Assembly: GCA_001969505.1 (NCBI GenBank)
Contig: LSSK01000072.1
Span: 1-64,000 of the forward strand
Direction of reading: 5' to 3'
Length of the DNA stretch: 64,000 nt
DNA from: Zancudomyces culisetae
Lineage: Eukaryota; Kickxellomycota; Harpellomycetes; Harpellales; Legeriomycetaceae
Shown here: positions 20,748-33,400 of the stretch, piece after piece
Layout of the letters: each line of letters opens with the position of its first letter
Position numbering within the stretch: position 1 is the first letter of the stretch
Translations under genes and position numbers: made by a program
The notes under the pieces: generated by a model
Databases searched by the model: none
Told to the model about the DNA's origin: nothing
What the model saw: the letters and a program-made list of their open reading frames with translations, nothing else

Positions 20748-22138
20748 AACATATTACCCTAGTGAGTAAGAGGGGGGGGGGGGGGGGNNNNNNNNNNNNN
20801 NNNNNNNNNNNNNNNNNNNNNNNNNNNNNNNNNNNNNNNNNNNNNNNNNNNNNNNNNNNNNNNNNNNNNNNNNNNNNNNNNNNNNNNNNNNNNNNNNNNN
20901 NNNNNNNNNNNNNNNNNNNNNNNNNNNNNNNNNNNNNNNNNNNNNNNNNNNNNNNNNNNNNNNNNNNNNNNNNNNNNNNNNNNNNNNNNNNNNNNNNNNN
21001 NNNNNNNNNNNNNNNNNNNNNNNNNNNNNNNNNNNNNNNNNNNNNNNNNNNNNNNNNNNNNNNNNNNNNNNNNNNNNNNNNNNNNNNNNNNNNNNNNNNN
21101 NNNNNNNNNNNNNNNNNNNNNNNNNNNNNNNNNNNNNNNNNNNNNNNNNNNNNNNNNNNNNNNNNNNNNNNNNNNNNNNNNNNNNNNNNNNNNNNNNNNN
21201 NNNNNNNNNNNNNNNNNNNNNNNNNNNNNNNNNNNNNNNNNNNNNNNNNNNNNNNNNNNNNNNNNNNNNNNNNNNNNNNNNNNNNNNNNNNNNNNNNNNN
21301 NNNNNNNNNNNNNNNNNNNNNNNNNNNNNNNNNNNNNNNNNNNNNNNNNNNNNNNNNNNNNNNNNNNNNNNNNNNNNNNNNGGGGGGGGGGGGGGGGGGG
21401 GGGGGGGGTGAGAATGTAGTTTTTATTTAATTATGTGTATGCTTAATACCAGGCAGTTAGTTTGAAAATTATACACAGTTTAATCCCACTTGATCTTTTT
21501 TGTTTGGTTGGGAAATGTTTTATTATGAGAATATTCAGTAATAAAGATAATAACATACTTGAGCGGGATAAAAGCACAGACTCATTTATTTTTTTGAGTG
21601 TTGATGAAAACATGTCTAACATTTGGGTATGGTACAAGCAAAGTACAAGAAGGAGCTGAAGGGGAGGAAAAGGGAAGGGGAAGAGTGATCTTCTAAATGG
21701 CAGTGATATACACTGCTTTTATGTTTGAGCCTAACAATTGTGGGAAATCTTATAGTATTGCTGTATATTTATTAAGGTTTTGCGCATGGTTTTAGTTGGT
21801 GAAAAATAAAAAAAATGCTTTTGTGGGTACACGAAAAAACGAATTGAAATTGGGTAAATATAGTTTGCGTGAATTTCTGGCTGGGTGGGGTGGTGAGGGG
21901 AAGGTATAAATCAAAATCTGGATATCCAAGTACAAAGCGCAAATCTTGGAGTCCGAATTCTTGTGTTATGTAAAATACAAAATAAATAGATTCAAAATAT
22001 GATAAAAATTATTAATAAATCAAAATAAATAATAATAGACGAACAAAAGAGGTCAAATAATAAACAGAATTAAATCAAAAAAAAATAAAGTGCCTCGTTT
22101 TATGGAGATGAGATTGGGAGGATCGAGTGGAATATAAA
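20748..22138. other. Intergenic interval containing an assembly gap
   Basis: Follows the secreted-protein gene and ends at the SPT7 start. The gap 20788-21381 is bordered by a G-run of 16 on the left and 27 on the right. Right of the gap is AT-rich DNA with no recognised gene. Frames spanning the Ns are artefacts. Confidence 0.8.
20788..21381. other. Assembly gap (594 N) between two G homopolymers
   Basis: Left flank G-run 20772-20787; right flank G-run 21382-21408. Both flanks share strand orientation, so the missing part may be a longer G-rich tract or just a poorly sized gap. Confidence 0.98.
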
Positions 22139-25100
22139 ATGAAGGAACATGAGGAAGGAATGATGAGAAAAGGAACAATGAGCGGAAGAAGGGGGTATAG
22201 GGAGTTGTGGGAAGAGAGGACGTATCAAATAGCCAAAATGCTAGAAGAAAAGGGGAAATGGAAGCAATATTTACGAGAAAAAGAATATGGATATTTGAAG
22301 GAAAATCTGGTAGATAGGGAAAAATGGACAAAATTTATGACTTTTACCCAGGAGGACTTAGACGAAGAGAGAATTCAACAAGAATTGCGGGGAGAAGGCG
22401 AGGAGATATGTCAAAATAAAGTGGATGGAGACAGTTGCGAGAATGGTGAAAATGAATGTGGTGTACAAAAGGGAGGGCAAGGCAGCAAAGCCTTTGAAAA
22501 ATTAATAGTGGCGTTTCATGCACGATCAGTGATATTTGAACAGTATGTAACGGGTTTATATCCTATTGAGTGTAAAGAATGTAAAAAGAATTTCACAACG
22601 CAAGAACTTCGGAAAATAATGGGAAGTAATGGCGTCAAGAGCAAAAACGGGGTGATAGAAGATATAGAAGAGGGAGAACGAATAGAAGAAATGGAAATGG
22701 ATATAGATATAGATACGAAAAACGAATTGGGGGAAAGTGCTCCGGCAAAAATGAAACGAGAAAGGGGTAGTGCAGGGGCGATTAATGAAGAGGAGGAAGG
22801 GGGAGGGGAAGAAAGGGGAGAGGGGGACAAGGAGAAGAATGGTGTTATTGAGGGCGGTGTGGGTGGGCTTTTGGAAAATAGTGTTGGATTTGGAAAAAAT
22901 GCGTTTGCCAGTAGAGTAAAAAAGGAAGAAGACGATTATGACTACGACGACAACGAGGACGACGAGGACGACGAGGAAGAGGAAAAGGAAGAGGAGAAGG
23001 GGGAGGGGGAGGGAAATGAAGGCGAAAAAGAAAAAGAAAAAGAGATGGAAGAAAAGGGGGCAGGCCAAGAAACTGAAAGCCAAATAAATGGAGAAATAAA
23101 GCTAAAAGAAACCAAGACAGAGGAGAAAAAAATTGAAAAGAAAGAAACCTTTGCTGAGCAATGGGCACAAAAAATTGCAGACGAAAAACTGCCAGTGATG
23201 CAGAAAGAGGAGGAAGAAGACGAGAAAGAAGAGATACTAGAAGTCGAGATGGGAGAGGTTTTTGAAACATTGGAACATGACATCGAAGCGATTGGAGAGG
23301 TTGAGAAATGGCGAGAAACAAAAGAGGCGCTGCAAATGTTTATTAAAGTGAGAGAAGAGGAAATAGAGCGGGACAAGGTGGCAATACAGGTAGGAGCAAT
23401 GACAAATGTCAAACATCTTGCACAGTTTATAGATAGTAATAGAAAGGAGGTGGAACTTTCAACAGCAGAATTGACAACGCTTTTGGGTGAAGTGCGACCG
23501 AAAAAGACAAAGTGGGCTAACGATGAATATCCAAAACAGGATGAGTTGTATACTGGATTGGAATCTGTATTGGGAGAACTTCGAGGGATGGGAGTAGTTT
23601 CATTGCCATTTTTGACGCAAGTAAAGAGAAGGGATGCACCGGATTACTATGATGTGATTCAACGACCGATGGATTTGGGAACAATGGGTAAAAAACTCAA
23701 AAATTTAGAGTATCGGAGCAAAAGGGAGTTTATGGACGATATACAGCTAATTCGTAACAACTGCTTTGAATATAACACAACACTCAACCATCCATATAGA
23801 AAACAGGCAGAGATGGTGATGAAAAGAGCAGAACAGTTGTTGGCTAAGATTCCAGAGGTAGAAATGACAGGGGGACGAATGCAAGGCACTTTTGATGATG
23901 ATCGGGTGAACGATTATGATAGTGACCACTATACACCTAGTGAGGGTCGAACGAATGGTGTTACAACCAGAAACTCTATGGCCGATGACACATCGATAGC
24001 AGATGATCAAAACGATGGAACCAATTCAATATACAGGCAGGATATTGAAAGGGATGAAATGATGGCCATAGAAACACCATTGATGGCAGAAACAGCAGCA
24101 GAAGGAAACACATTGGAAGGATGCGAAGGAAACGGTGGGGTCGACCGAACTTGTGGAAATGAGCAGGAGGTTGGAGGAGAAAATAAAAATGGCATCAATG
24201 GTTTGGATACACGAGAGATATTTATAAAAAGTGTCGAGTCACTGTTGGGAAGACACAACAGACATTTGCATGTGGATAGTGAATTTAGAAACAAACGAAC
24301 AATAAGGTTTCGGGCACAAATGGCACAGAGAGCAAGAGCACGAATCGGTACTCGGCTTGAGGAACAGACAGCAGTGATACGGACACCAGAAGCGATGCAA
24401 CGGGGGATGGCAGAGCGACACTATCAAACATACAAGTTGCAAGTGGAAAGTGGCAAGGGAGGAGAATCAGTAACAGATTATTACAATGTTCAGGCTGTGT
24501 TGGAGGAAGCAGTACAGTTGAAAGATTATACAGCACAAAGTGGGATGAAGGATGTCGAGTTTGGTGTGGCAGAAAGCAAGAAGCGGCATGAATTGTATGA
24601 GTTGGTGGAGAAGCATAAGGAACAATTGGAGAAGATGGAACAAATAGATAAGTACGAGGTACAAAATCCACATATTTCAACAAGCACGCTTTATGATCCA
24701 GGAAGCGGTATTCCAGAACGGATATTTGACGGGCAGCAATTAAAATCAAGACTGCCGGTTGAACCAGTAAACGACAGCAATGGAAATAGGCTCACCATTG
24801 AGAGTTACCAGGCGACACGGTTTCCGGATAACGAGATGTGGAAACACATGGCTAAGGGTATAGATGTGCTTAGAGATATTCGTGAGGTTGATAATCAAAT
24901 CAACATTATCAAATTTAACCATTCAGTCGGCTACTATGAAAATTCTGATGGGCCAAATTCACTATACACAATGCCGAGTACTTTTCTTACACGACGTAAA
25001 AAGCGCAAACAAAAAGCAGTATCAACTAGAGATGGAGTTGGAGCTGGAGTTGGAGTTGGAGCTGGAGTTGGAGTTGGAGCTGGAGTTGGAGTTGGAGCTG

Positions 25101-26377
25101 AAGCTGAAGCTGTAGTCTCGTACCAGAATAATGCATTTGAAGATAATGAAGAAGAAAATGAACCTGAAGGTTTGGTAGATTTTGACCACAAATGGAAAGC
25201 TCAAGCAGATCCTTTGCAGCCGTTGGTGATGGATCGAGAGTGCGGAATACGACTGGTCCGACGGACATGTGCTGTGCTGCTTGCCAACGCCGGCTTTGAA
25301 AGGTTGACAACCCAGGCCCTGGATCTGCTTACTGAAGTTACCCGAGATTATTTATGCAATCTAGGCCGCACACTACGCTCGTATATTGACACGCATTCTT
25401 CCGAGCTTACACCCGAAGCCATGTTGGCACACTGTCTATACGAAAATGGAGTTGAACGGCTCAGTGATTTGTCGTTCTACGCTGAAACCATCTACAAGAC
25501 CGATGGCAGGCTTATTGATACCTTGGAGCGACTGGAAACGGCACTTGAACAGCAAATTAGTGGTAAATCGTTTGGTAATGATGATGCCTCTGCTGCGTTT
25601 GGAAACGAATACAGCTACATGAACGGTGACCTGGCCACCCTGGCTGACGATTTCTTTGGATTTCAGGAGCTGGGGTTGGATGCTGAGGTGGGTGTTGATA
25701 TCAACAAGGCCATTCCACCACAACTGTGGTATGGTCGCAACTACTCCTCGGCGGCCGCGAACAGCAAGGCTGACGATGAGCAGTACCAATACATTCCACC
25801 TCCCAAATGGCCCATGCTGGATTCACTTGATAACATGGTGGGTTTGTTTCTGCCATTCCTGGTATCTAAATTCCAACTTGATCCAATTGATCTAGTTTCT
25901 CCTGTCTCACAAACCACAAACCCTGCTATGCCTGGTAGTGCTGAAGATCCGTATTTTGTAATCTCTGAATACATCAGTAAACACAAGAAATTCAAACTAA
26001 CTCATGCTGGTGCTGATGGTAATGGTGATGGTGATGGTGATCCACAGCCTTTAAAACCCTTAGTTGAAGACGATACTTTACCTCCAAAGGCTCGGTTTGG
26101 TCATTTTAGACCCAAAGTACCTCCACCGAACCGTTTAACAAATCCCAAGCTATCTCCACAAGCTGTTGCTGCTACTACTACTGCTACCACTACCACTACT
26201 GCTACTGCTTCAGCTACATCTACCAACACCAAGAAAGCTGGTAGTGGTGGGAATACAAATACCAACGCCACCACAACCACCAATTCTACCAAGAAGAGCG
26301 GTTCTGGTACTGCTGGTACTAATCGTGGTAAAGCCGAATCAAATAAAAAGGCTACTGGATCCAAGAAAAAACCTTAA
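22139..26377 (+). CDS. SPT7: SAGA complex scaffold subunit SPT7 (bromodomain plus histone fold)
   Basis: About 1412 residues, slightly longer than typical yeast Spt7. The first ATG after an in-frame TGA at 22109 is at 22139 (the codon at 22127 is GTG). The N-terminal helical region (KWTKFMTF, FEQYVTGLYP, CKECKKNF) is the Spt7 homology block; very acidic tracts follow (~260-320). A bromodomain lies at about 469-570 (DAPDYYDVIQRPMDLGTM, then an RNNCFEYN helix with the acetyl-lysine Asn region). A C-terminal histone fold lies at about 1030-1135 (LVRRTCAVLLANAGFERL), the part that pairs with TAF10 in SAGA. A low-complexity Thr/Ala/Lys tail ends the protein. Role: architectural subunit of the SAGA acetyltransferase/coactivator. 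Variable-length repeats between the domains are noted separately. Confidence 0.92.
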   Translation: MKEHEEGMMRKGTMSGRRGYRELWEERTYQIAKMLEEKGKWKQYLREKEYGYLKENLVDREKWTKFMTFTQEDLDEERIQQELRGEGEEICQNKVDGDSCENGENECGVQKGGQGSKAFEKLIVAFHARSVIFEQYVTGLYPIECKECKKNFTTQELRKIMGSNGVKSKNGVIEDIEEGERIEEMEMDIDIDTKNELGESAPAKMKRERGSAGAINEEEEGGGEERGEGDKEKNGVIEGGVGGLLENSVGFGKNAFASRVKKEEDDYDYDDNEDDEDDEEEEKEEEKGEGEGNEGEKEKEKEMEEKGAGQETESQINGEIKLKETKTEEKKIEKKETFAEQWAQKIADEKLPVMQKEEEEDEKEEILEVEMGEVFETLEHDIEAIGEVEKWRETKEALQMFIKVREEEIERDKVAIQVGAMTNVKHLAQFIDSNRKEVELSTAELTTLLGEVRPKKTKWANDEYPKQDELYTGLESVLGELRGMGVVSLPFLTQVKRRDAPDYYDVIQRPMDLGTMGKKLKNLEYRSKREFMDDIQLIRNNCFEYNTTLNHPYRKQAEMVMKRAEQLLAKIPEVEMTGGRMQGTFDDDRVNDYDSDHYTPSEGRTNGVTTRNSMADDTSIADDQNDGTNSIYRQDIERDEMMAIETPLMAETAAEGNTLEGCEGNGGVDRTCGNEQEVGGENKNGINGLDTREIFIKSVESLLGRHNRHLHVDSEFRNKRTIRFRAQMAQRARARIGTRLEEQTAVIRTPEAMQRGMAERHYQTYKLQVESGKGGESVTDYYNVQAVLEEAVQLKDYTAQSGMKDVEFGVAESKKRHELYELVEKHKEQLEKMEQIDKYEVQNPHISTSTLYDPGSGIPERIFDGQQLKSRLPVEPVNDSNGNRLTIESYQATRFPDNEMWKHMAKGIDVLRDIREVDNQINIIKFNHSVGYYENSDGPNSLYTMPSTFLTRRKKRKQKAVSTRDGVGAGVGVGAGVGVGAGVGVGAEAEAVVSYQNNAFEDNEEENEPEGLVDFDHKWKAQADPLQPLVMDRECGIRLVRRTCAVLLANAGFERLTTQALDLLTEVTRDYLCNLGRTLRSYIDTHSSELTPEAMLAHCLYENGVERLSDLSFYAETIYKTDGRLIDTLERLETALEQQISGKSFGNDDASAAFGNEYSYMNGDLATLADDFFGFQELGLDAEVGVDINKAIPPQLWYGRNYSSAAANSKADDEQYQYIPPPKWPMLDSLDNMVGLFLPFLVSKFQLDPIDLVSPVSQTTNPAMPGSAEDPYFVISEYISKHKKFKLTHAGADGNGDGDGDPQPLKPLVEDDTLPPKARFGHFRPKVPPPNRLTNPKLSPQAVAATTTATTTTTATASATSTNTKKAGSGGNTNTNATTTTNSTKKSGSGTAGTNRGKAESNKKATGSKKKP
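25033..25112 (+). repeat. Minisatellite encoding a Gly-Val-Gly-Ala repeat in SPT7
   Basis: An 18-bp unit built from GGAGTT and GGAGCT hexamers, about four copies, grading into GAAGCT. It encodes alternating VGAGVG just before the histone-fold half and keeps the frame. Confidence 0.9.
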
Positions 26378-27104
26378 TATTTTTGTATATCTTTTTCTTG
26401 ATTCTTTATTTATTTTTATGTTTGTTTGCTATTTTTAACCTTTTATTTACTAATTTTATTATCGATATTGGGACTTGTCTATAAAATATATCTGAAACCC
26501 ACAAAAAACAAAATTCTATGCGTATATATTTTTTTACTCTTGTCAATGTTATTATAAATATTGATATAACTGCTATTATTACTATTCGTGATGGTATTGG
26601 TGTTAAAATACATTGTGAGTGGGGGAGAGTTGTTAAATACCATATCCAAATAAAATAACAGAAAAAAAAAAGTTAAATAAATCTTCGCCTAGCCATCCCA
26701 TCCCATTTCAACTCATCCATCCATCCATCTATCCATCAACATCCACTTGCCACTTGCCACTTTATTAATTATTGGATTTATTTCTTTTTATTCTGACCAT
26801 CATATTTAGTAGGAGCATTAATCCCAATAATAAACGGGGAAAAAACCATTAAATTAATATTAAAATGTGAATTAGAATGTTCCCGCTTTTTTTAAATAAC
26901 CAAACTCCAGAATATTACAAAAAAGAATGAAAACTATAATTCTTTTATTTCACAAGGGAGCAAGAGGAATTAAAGAAATGAACAGATTCGCTGATTAGTT
27001 GTGCCTTTATTTTTTTTTGAATTTTTTCTTTTCATTCTACCTTTATTGCGCCTGATGCTAGAATTGCGTTACAATAAATTACATTTCAATACATATATTC
27101 AATA
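26378..27104. other. Intergenic interval (SPT7 3' to transporter 5')
   Basis: AT-rich with A- and T-runs and a (CCAT)n microsatellite at 26713-26738. No gene seen. Confidence 0.7.
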
Positions 27105-30100
27105 ATGGGCGATGAAATCAGGCTGTTGTCGCTCTCCCAGAATCAAAATTTGGATTTTGAACTACACAACACTCACTATTTTGATCAAAATGACTCACTG
27201 CGAATGACTAGTAGCCACAGTAGGAATGGTTCCTCGGCTATATCTCATAATAAGGGCAGTGGTGACTCTAGCGATAATCTAAAAAATACACAAACTGAAA
27301 ACAATTATAACCTTGTACAGAAAGAACGAACATCCTACGACTATAGTGACGGTATTGACATCAATGGTAGCAGTAGTAATCCTACTAGGTACGAAAATGA
27401 ACATTTACAGGGAAAAAAACAAAATTCTAAGTATTTAATCAATAGAACCTCTAATGTAGCATCGAGCGCTACGAACGTGGTGTCAACTGCACCAGGCAGC
27501 AACCGCAGTAGTACCGACAAAATGCTGTTAAATGGCGAGGATACATCCAATTCCGAAAATACCGGAAATATAGGCCAGAATAATAAGAATAATAGGGGTA
27601 GAATCAGCAACGGCAGTATTACTAGTAATGATAGTGGTGGTAGCAACAAAAATAGTCGAAAAAATACATTTAATAACCTCTCAGGTAAATTTAAGAGAGA
27701 ACCGCATGGAAAACCTCAATGGTGGTGGCCATGGCCATGGATCCAAGCATTGGATCAAATGTCAACACTTGGTATTTTGTTACAAGTAGTTCCCGTCCTG
27801 CTGTTTTGTATCGTGGGTTCGATCTTTGCCGGTCATGTACTGGACAACAATGTGAAAACCAATGCGGCATATTCGCAATATCCGGGTCTGCTGATTTTGA
27901 CCCCAGTGATTATGAATATCAAGGGCAATTTGGAGGCTAATTTATCGACCCGGTTGGCGACAATTGCGAATACCCTGTTGTTGGAAGCAAAAGAACGAGC
28001 TATGGAGAAGGAAGATGATATAGAGCAATACGATAGTGGAGTAATAGATATTAGCTCCAATATTAATACTAACGACAATAACAACAACAACAACAACAAC
28101 AACAGCAGTAGTGGTAGTAGTAGTAGTAGAAATACCAATATCAACACCAGCGGTAATAATAATAGTAATATTATTAGTATCAATAATACTCGCAATGGTA
28201 GTATAGTGGGTAAAGGAGATTGCAGCGATAATAACAAAAATGCTGAGCCAATCGAACAAACAATAAAAAGGCATGTACTTTTGCTATTGGTTCAGAGTAT
28301 GATGATGAGTATAATAGTAGGATTAATGGTTATATTGGTTATAATACTTGCTGAACTGCTTGGAATCCATCATCCGGGACTACCAATCAATGCTGGTGCA
28401 AATAACCTGACAGATGCCCAGAGTCAGGGACAAATTTTGGGAGGTGGCAGTGCTGAGGAAGGACTGAAGGGAGGGGGGATGGGAGTAGGCGTAGGAGGAA
28501 TGTTTGGAAAGGGGAATGCCGTTGGCAGTGAAGCAAAACTTGAAAGAACAAGCATTTTGAGATTTACTATTTCCAATACTATAGTAATAATGACAACCAG
28601 CTATATTACTTCACTAGTAGGGGCACTAGGAGTGGCTACACTTGTGACAGGTGTAATTTTGGTTTGTTACAAGTTTTCTGGTGGTAAATTGGATCCGGAT
28701 AATGTTACTGCACCTCTGGCATCAACATTTGGAGATGTAACAACCTTATTGTTGATGATGGGAACATCTACAGCAGTTTCGAAATTGTTCGGAAATGGGT
28801 ATACAAGTAGTAATGGTGGTATTGGTAATGGGTTTTGGTGGAAAATTATGGGAATAACTGCAGTTTTGGTCACAATCACTGGAATTTTCATAACCATAGT
28901 ATTACTGATGAGAATTCTGAGTTCAACAGCGGGTACCACAGACGCAAAGATAGGCGGTATCGGCATCGGCATTGGGGGAGTGGGGGTTGGAGGAGGAATC
29001 GGAATTGGAGGAGGGGGAGGGGAGTATGGGTATGATTATAATATTCTTGGTAATGAAAATGCACGTGCAAGTACTGGACAAGAGATGATTAATGGAGGAA
29101 ATGGTGAAGAGGAAATAGAATTAAAAACATTTCACTCGATCAAATTTAATAGTATCGTAAATGGGAATGGAAATGAAAATGAAAATGAAAATGAAAATGA
29201 AAATGAAAATGAAAATGAAAACAAAACCAGTATAGACAGTATACTGCCAGTACAGAATACCACAGATGAATATAACAATATAGATTCGTCACGACAATCA
29301 ATTGATGATATGAGTAATAGTGGAAATGACATTAACAGTGCAAACTACAGTTTTTATTACCAAAACATATTTATTGGATGGCAATCACTACTTTATGCAT
29401 TAGTAACATCGTCAGTAGCAGGAATGTTACTAGAACGATATGTCGGTACGTATGCGTTACTGGCGAGTTTGGTACCTGTATTTTGTGGTACTGGAGGCAA
29501 TATAGCGATTGTGTATGCTAGTCGGATATCTACAAGTTTACATTTGGAAAGGCAACATAAAATACACATGATACACCATTTACAACATATACAGGAAATG
29601 CAAAGAACGCAAAGTGCACGAAAAACGGCGAGTGGGATGGATGATGATCATGATCATGAAGATGAAGGTGAAGGTGGATATGAGGGTAGAAATATAAATA
29701 AAAATATAACTGTAGGTTTGGACAAAGCTGGTACAGTAGGAAAATTAAAAGAAAACAATAATGGGAATGGGAACGGGAATGGGAATGGGAATGGGAATGG
29801 GAATGGGAATGGGAATGGGAATAGAAATGGGTTGAATAGACGAATATTTTGGATACTTTTGGTATTGGCAAACTTACCTGTACAACTTTTGTTCATGATT
29901 TATTATGCCAGCTACTATATGGATTATTCAAAGATATTACCATCATCACAAACCTTACAACAAAATACCAATCCAAAGGCGGGTGTTGGTGTTGGTGTTG
30001 GTGGTAGTGGAGTTATATTTGGAAAGATTCAATTTGTAGTATTGTACTTGTCTGCTTGTTTTGTTCATGTAAGTTGGGAATTTATGGTTGTACTATGTAT

Positions 30101-30424
30101 ATTTGAGTGTTGACGCTGACGCTGATATTGAAATATTCAATTTTAATAGGTATTTGTCTTGTTGTTGACTGGATTATTTGCGGCCCGAGCTACATGGCGA
30201 AAAAAGTTGGAATCAGATTACTATGTCAATCCAATAATGTAACTATTATTTTCTTTTCTGCTTTTATAATATATTGTATAGTATTGTGGATATGGTAGAG
30301 CGAGAAAAAGCTGTAAGGGGTTTAAATTAAAACCATAATAATTTAACATTATAGAGCGGGAACTGGTGACATGCTGGGAGTCTTGTTATTAGTAATAGCA
30401 TTTGGTTTATATAGTATATTGTAG
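27105..30424 (+). CDS. SLC41/MgtE-type divalent cation (magnesium) transporter, three exons
   Basis: Exons 27105-30068, 30150-30238 and 30355-30424 (introns 81 and 116 nt, GTAAGT...ATAG and GTAACT...ATAG) join to 1040 residues. Without splicing the last helix is lost; with it the C-terminus becomes AGTGDMLGVLLL, matching the SLC41 last-helix motif (GDLLG type). Two MgtE half-domains: the first begins VVPVLLF with motif PVIMNIKGNLEANLSTR (~265-285); the second has SLVPVFCGTGGNIAIVYASRIS (~795-815). Both carry the conserved P...G(N) loop that lines the Mg pathway in MgtE. About ten hydrophobic segments. The ~200-residue N-terminus and the cytosolic loops are Asn/Ser/Gly-rich, with poly-Asn and hexanucleotide-encoded repeats. 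Family function is Mg2+ (or related cation) transport; the membrane it sits in is not evident. Much longer than animal SLC41 because of the low-complexity insertions. Confidence 0.87.
29165..29224 (+). repeat. (AATGAA)n encoding Asn-Glu repeat
   Basis: About nine hexanucleotide units in frame inside a loop of the SLC41-type transporter. Confidence 0.95.
29759..29823 (+). repeat. (AATGGG)n encoding Asn-Gly repeat
   Basis: About ten hexanucleotide units, in frame, in the last cytosolic loop of the same transporter. Different unit from the (AATGAA)n block, same register. Confidence 0.95.
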
Positions 30425-30494
30425 AAAGGAAAATAAAATTAAATAAATATGATATAATAAAATGGATGAAATGAAACAAAATGAAACAAATCAA

Positions 30495-33400
30495 TTAATC
30501 ACAGTCGCGGGCAGAAATCGGTTTAGGTTGACAATCGCTGAAAAAGTGTCTACAAACTCTTTCAATCAAGTAAGCACCAGCAAAATCAAGAAGAATGGTG
30601 AAAACCAACTGGTTCCTAAAGATTTCGGGCATATCCACAAGCTTGAGCATAACATTGAGGGATGGGAACATTTCAGTGGCACAAACAATAACCAGCATAC
30701 CGACAGATGCCAGCCCACGGAACAAATAGGTGTTTTCGCGAATACTCTCACGGAAAGGATGACCCTGGTAGTTGATGGCAAAAGTGGAGATTTGTTGAGA
30801 TAGCGACAATAGATACATGGCCGTATTGAGCAGGTTGGGTTCGAAAGGAGAGTCCAGATCTATTGGAGTCAGATCGGAATCTTGGGCTTGCGAAGCGTTG
30901 ACCTTCATAGTCACAAAGACCAGTGCAAATATATGGACAAAGAATTGACCCAAAACAGTCAGCAAGACATAGAAATTCAAAATATTGGGTTGAGGTCTTT
31001 CACGACTCAATTTTTCTAGTGGTGACGCCTTGGAAATACACATAAAGCAAACACTCATCAGAATGCCCATAATAGTCGCCTGGTAATCACCATACTTGAT
31101 GCCAGCCAAGTACATCACGGACATCGAATACGCACTGATCAGACAGTTGAGGGCAAGGATCTTGTACATCTGGATAGTTGCAACCAGCGTACAGCGGCCC
31201 TGTCGCACAATGTTGCATACCGCATGGATGGACCCAAGTTTGGATGTAAATGGTGATGCTACACTGGCATCGCCGAACTTGATGGTGGGAACGTCTTCCT
31301 CCATGGATTCCATAGTTGCTAGCCAATCATTTACACGAGTACCAAGCTCCTGTTGAAGCTGTTCTGCTTGTTGTTGTCTGGTCTGCTGCTGTTGTGGTTG
31401 TTGGGGTTGTGGTTGTATTTGTTGTTGGTTTTGGTTTTGGTTTTGGTCTTGAGATTTAGATAAAAGTTCATCCATATGCTTTTTCAGAATACTGGGAGGA
31501 GGTGGCGGTGGTTGTCCAAATCGCTTGGACAGTTTGACTTGTGCATCATAACCAGCTTTTACTCGCTCAATTTGATTACGTTTTTGGATCTTTTCCAAGT
31601 CTTCAGTGGTTCCGTTAAGCAAAGCAACACCGATATGAGCCTGCTTGAGTGCACCTACATCATTGGTTCCATCACCACACATCAACGTACAATAACCACT
31701 GCTCTTCAACTCTGTCAAAATAAACTCTTTGTGAGCTGGACTGACACGAGCATAGACCCACACGTTATGCAGCAAGGACTCGCGCCAAAGCACAGATCCA
31801 CGCAGCAAGTCGAGAGCTGGACCAGTCATACACAACTCCCAATCTGCCAAAATCTCAGAGTCCAGTGGTTCGTCAGGCAATACGCCGATATGGATATCTT
31901 CTTCGACATTGGTGCACACCAGCTTGTTGTTGCTATCAGCATCAAAAATCAGCACAGGCTTCTCAACAATTCGCACCTGGCCGGCCACATGTACAGCCGT
32001 CAACGCATTGTCGCCTGTAATCATAATGCAGCGGTGCTGTGAATCGTTCAGCATCTTGATCGCCGATGCCGAATCGGGCTTCAGTGGACAACTGAACACC
32101 AAGAATCCCTGGAACTCCAACTCGCTCTCCACACTCTCTCGCGTCCACTTGCCCAACTCCTCATGACCTATGTGTTCCCGATCAATCCACTTACTTCCTA
32201 ATGCCAACACTCTCCCTCCACGTCGACTGTAGTGCTTAAACGTCTCATCATACCACGCTGGAATATTTACAAACATCCCTCGCAGTGCTTCTGGTGCTCC
32301 CTTTACTGACACAAAGTGTTTTGCTTTCCCGTTGGGTGAACTACTTGCCCAGCTGACTACTGCATTTCGCTTGAGTTCTGACAAAAATGGAAACCGGCGT
32401 TTAGGTATCAGCTTGATTCCTTCCATCCACAGGTCACGGCTGCTGCTCTTCTGCAGCCACAACGTGCCATCCTGCACCATTTCAAACCGTGTGGATTGCA
32501 GCTGTGCCTGTTCCATCGGGTCACCAACCAGTGTGCCGTCATCCAATCGCGCCAATGCGTGTGCTGTAGCTATCGTCATCATTCCCTCTGGTCCCAAAAG
32601 ATTGACCTTGATCAGCCCGTCTGCTTGCATCCCCTTCTCCCCATTTATTGGCTCCACCACTCCCGCAACTCCATCGACCACCAACTGTTCACCCGTCAGT
32701 GTTCCTGTCTTGTCAAAGCATAACACATCCAACCTACCCGCAAATGGAATTCGGAATGGCTCTGTACAGTATATCGCATACTTTGATAATGCCATCAACG
32801 ACGAGTTTACAGCCATCGACAGTTCCATTGGTAATTCGGGTGGAACTACTGATGTGATTATCAGAATACAGTCTAGCAATACCTTGGTTGTGGTTCGTCG
32901 AGCATCTTTCATCCCTTGGTGCCACACATACCCTGCTGCCAAAAACGCAAAACACAACAAAAACAATATAAATATGTACGATTCCTTGTTGTTTGCTGTC
33001 ACTTGCTCAGTGCTAAATATCATGGTTCGCACCAACTCTCCCTGTGCCGTTCCAAACCCAGTCCGTAACACCACACACGTACATCCACCATCTGGTGTCA
33101 TAATTGTACCCTTCGTCTTGTGCTCAAGATCAACCTGAAGCACTTTTGTTCCTCCAAACAATACACTACCCTTATCCCGTCCTTCAATATCAAACCCAAT
33201 CGCTTCTTGGGCNNNNNNNNNNNNNNNNNNNNNNNNNNNNNNNNNNNNNNNNNNNNNNNNNNNNNNNNNNNNNNNNNNNNNNNNNNNNNNNNNNNNNNNN
33301 NNNNNNNNNNNNNNNNNNNNNNNNNNNNNNNNNNNNNNNNNNNNNNNNNNNNNNNNNNNNNNNNNNNNNNNNNNNNNNNNNNNNNNNNNNNNNNNNNNNN

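Noticed and set aside
20762-21430. Open frame of 222 codons across the N gap
   Set aside because: Made only of Ns and poly-G; no sequence evidence.
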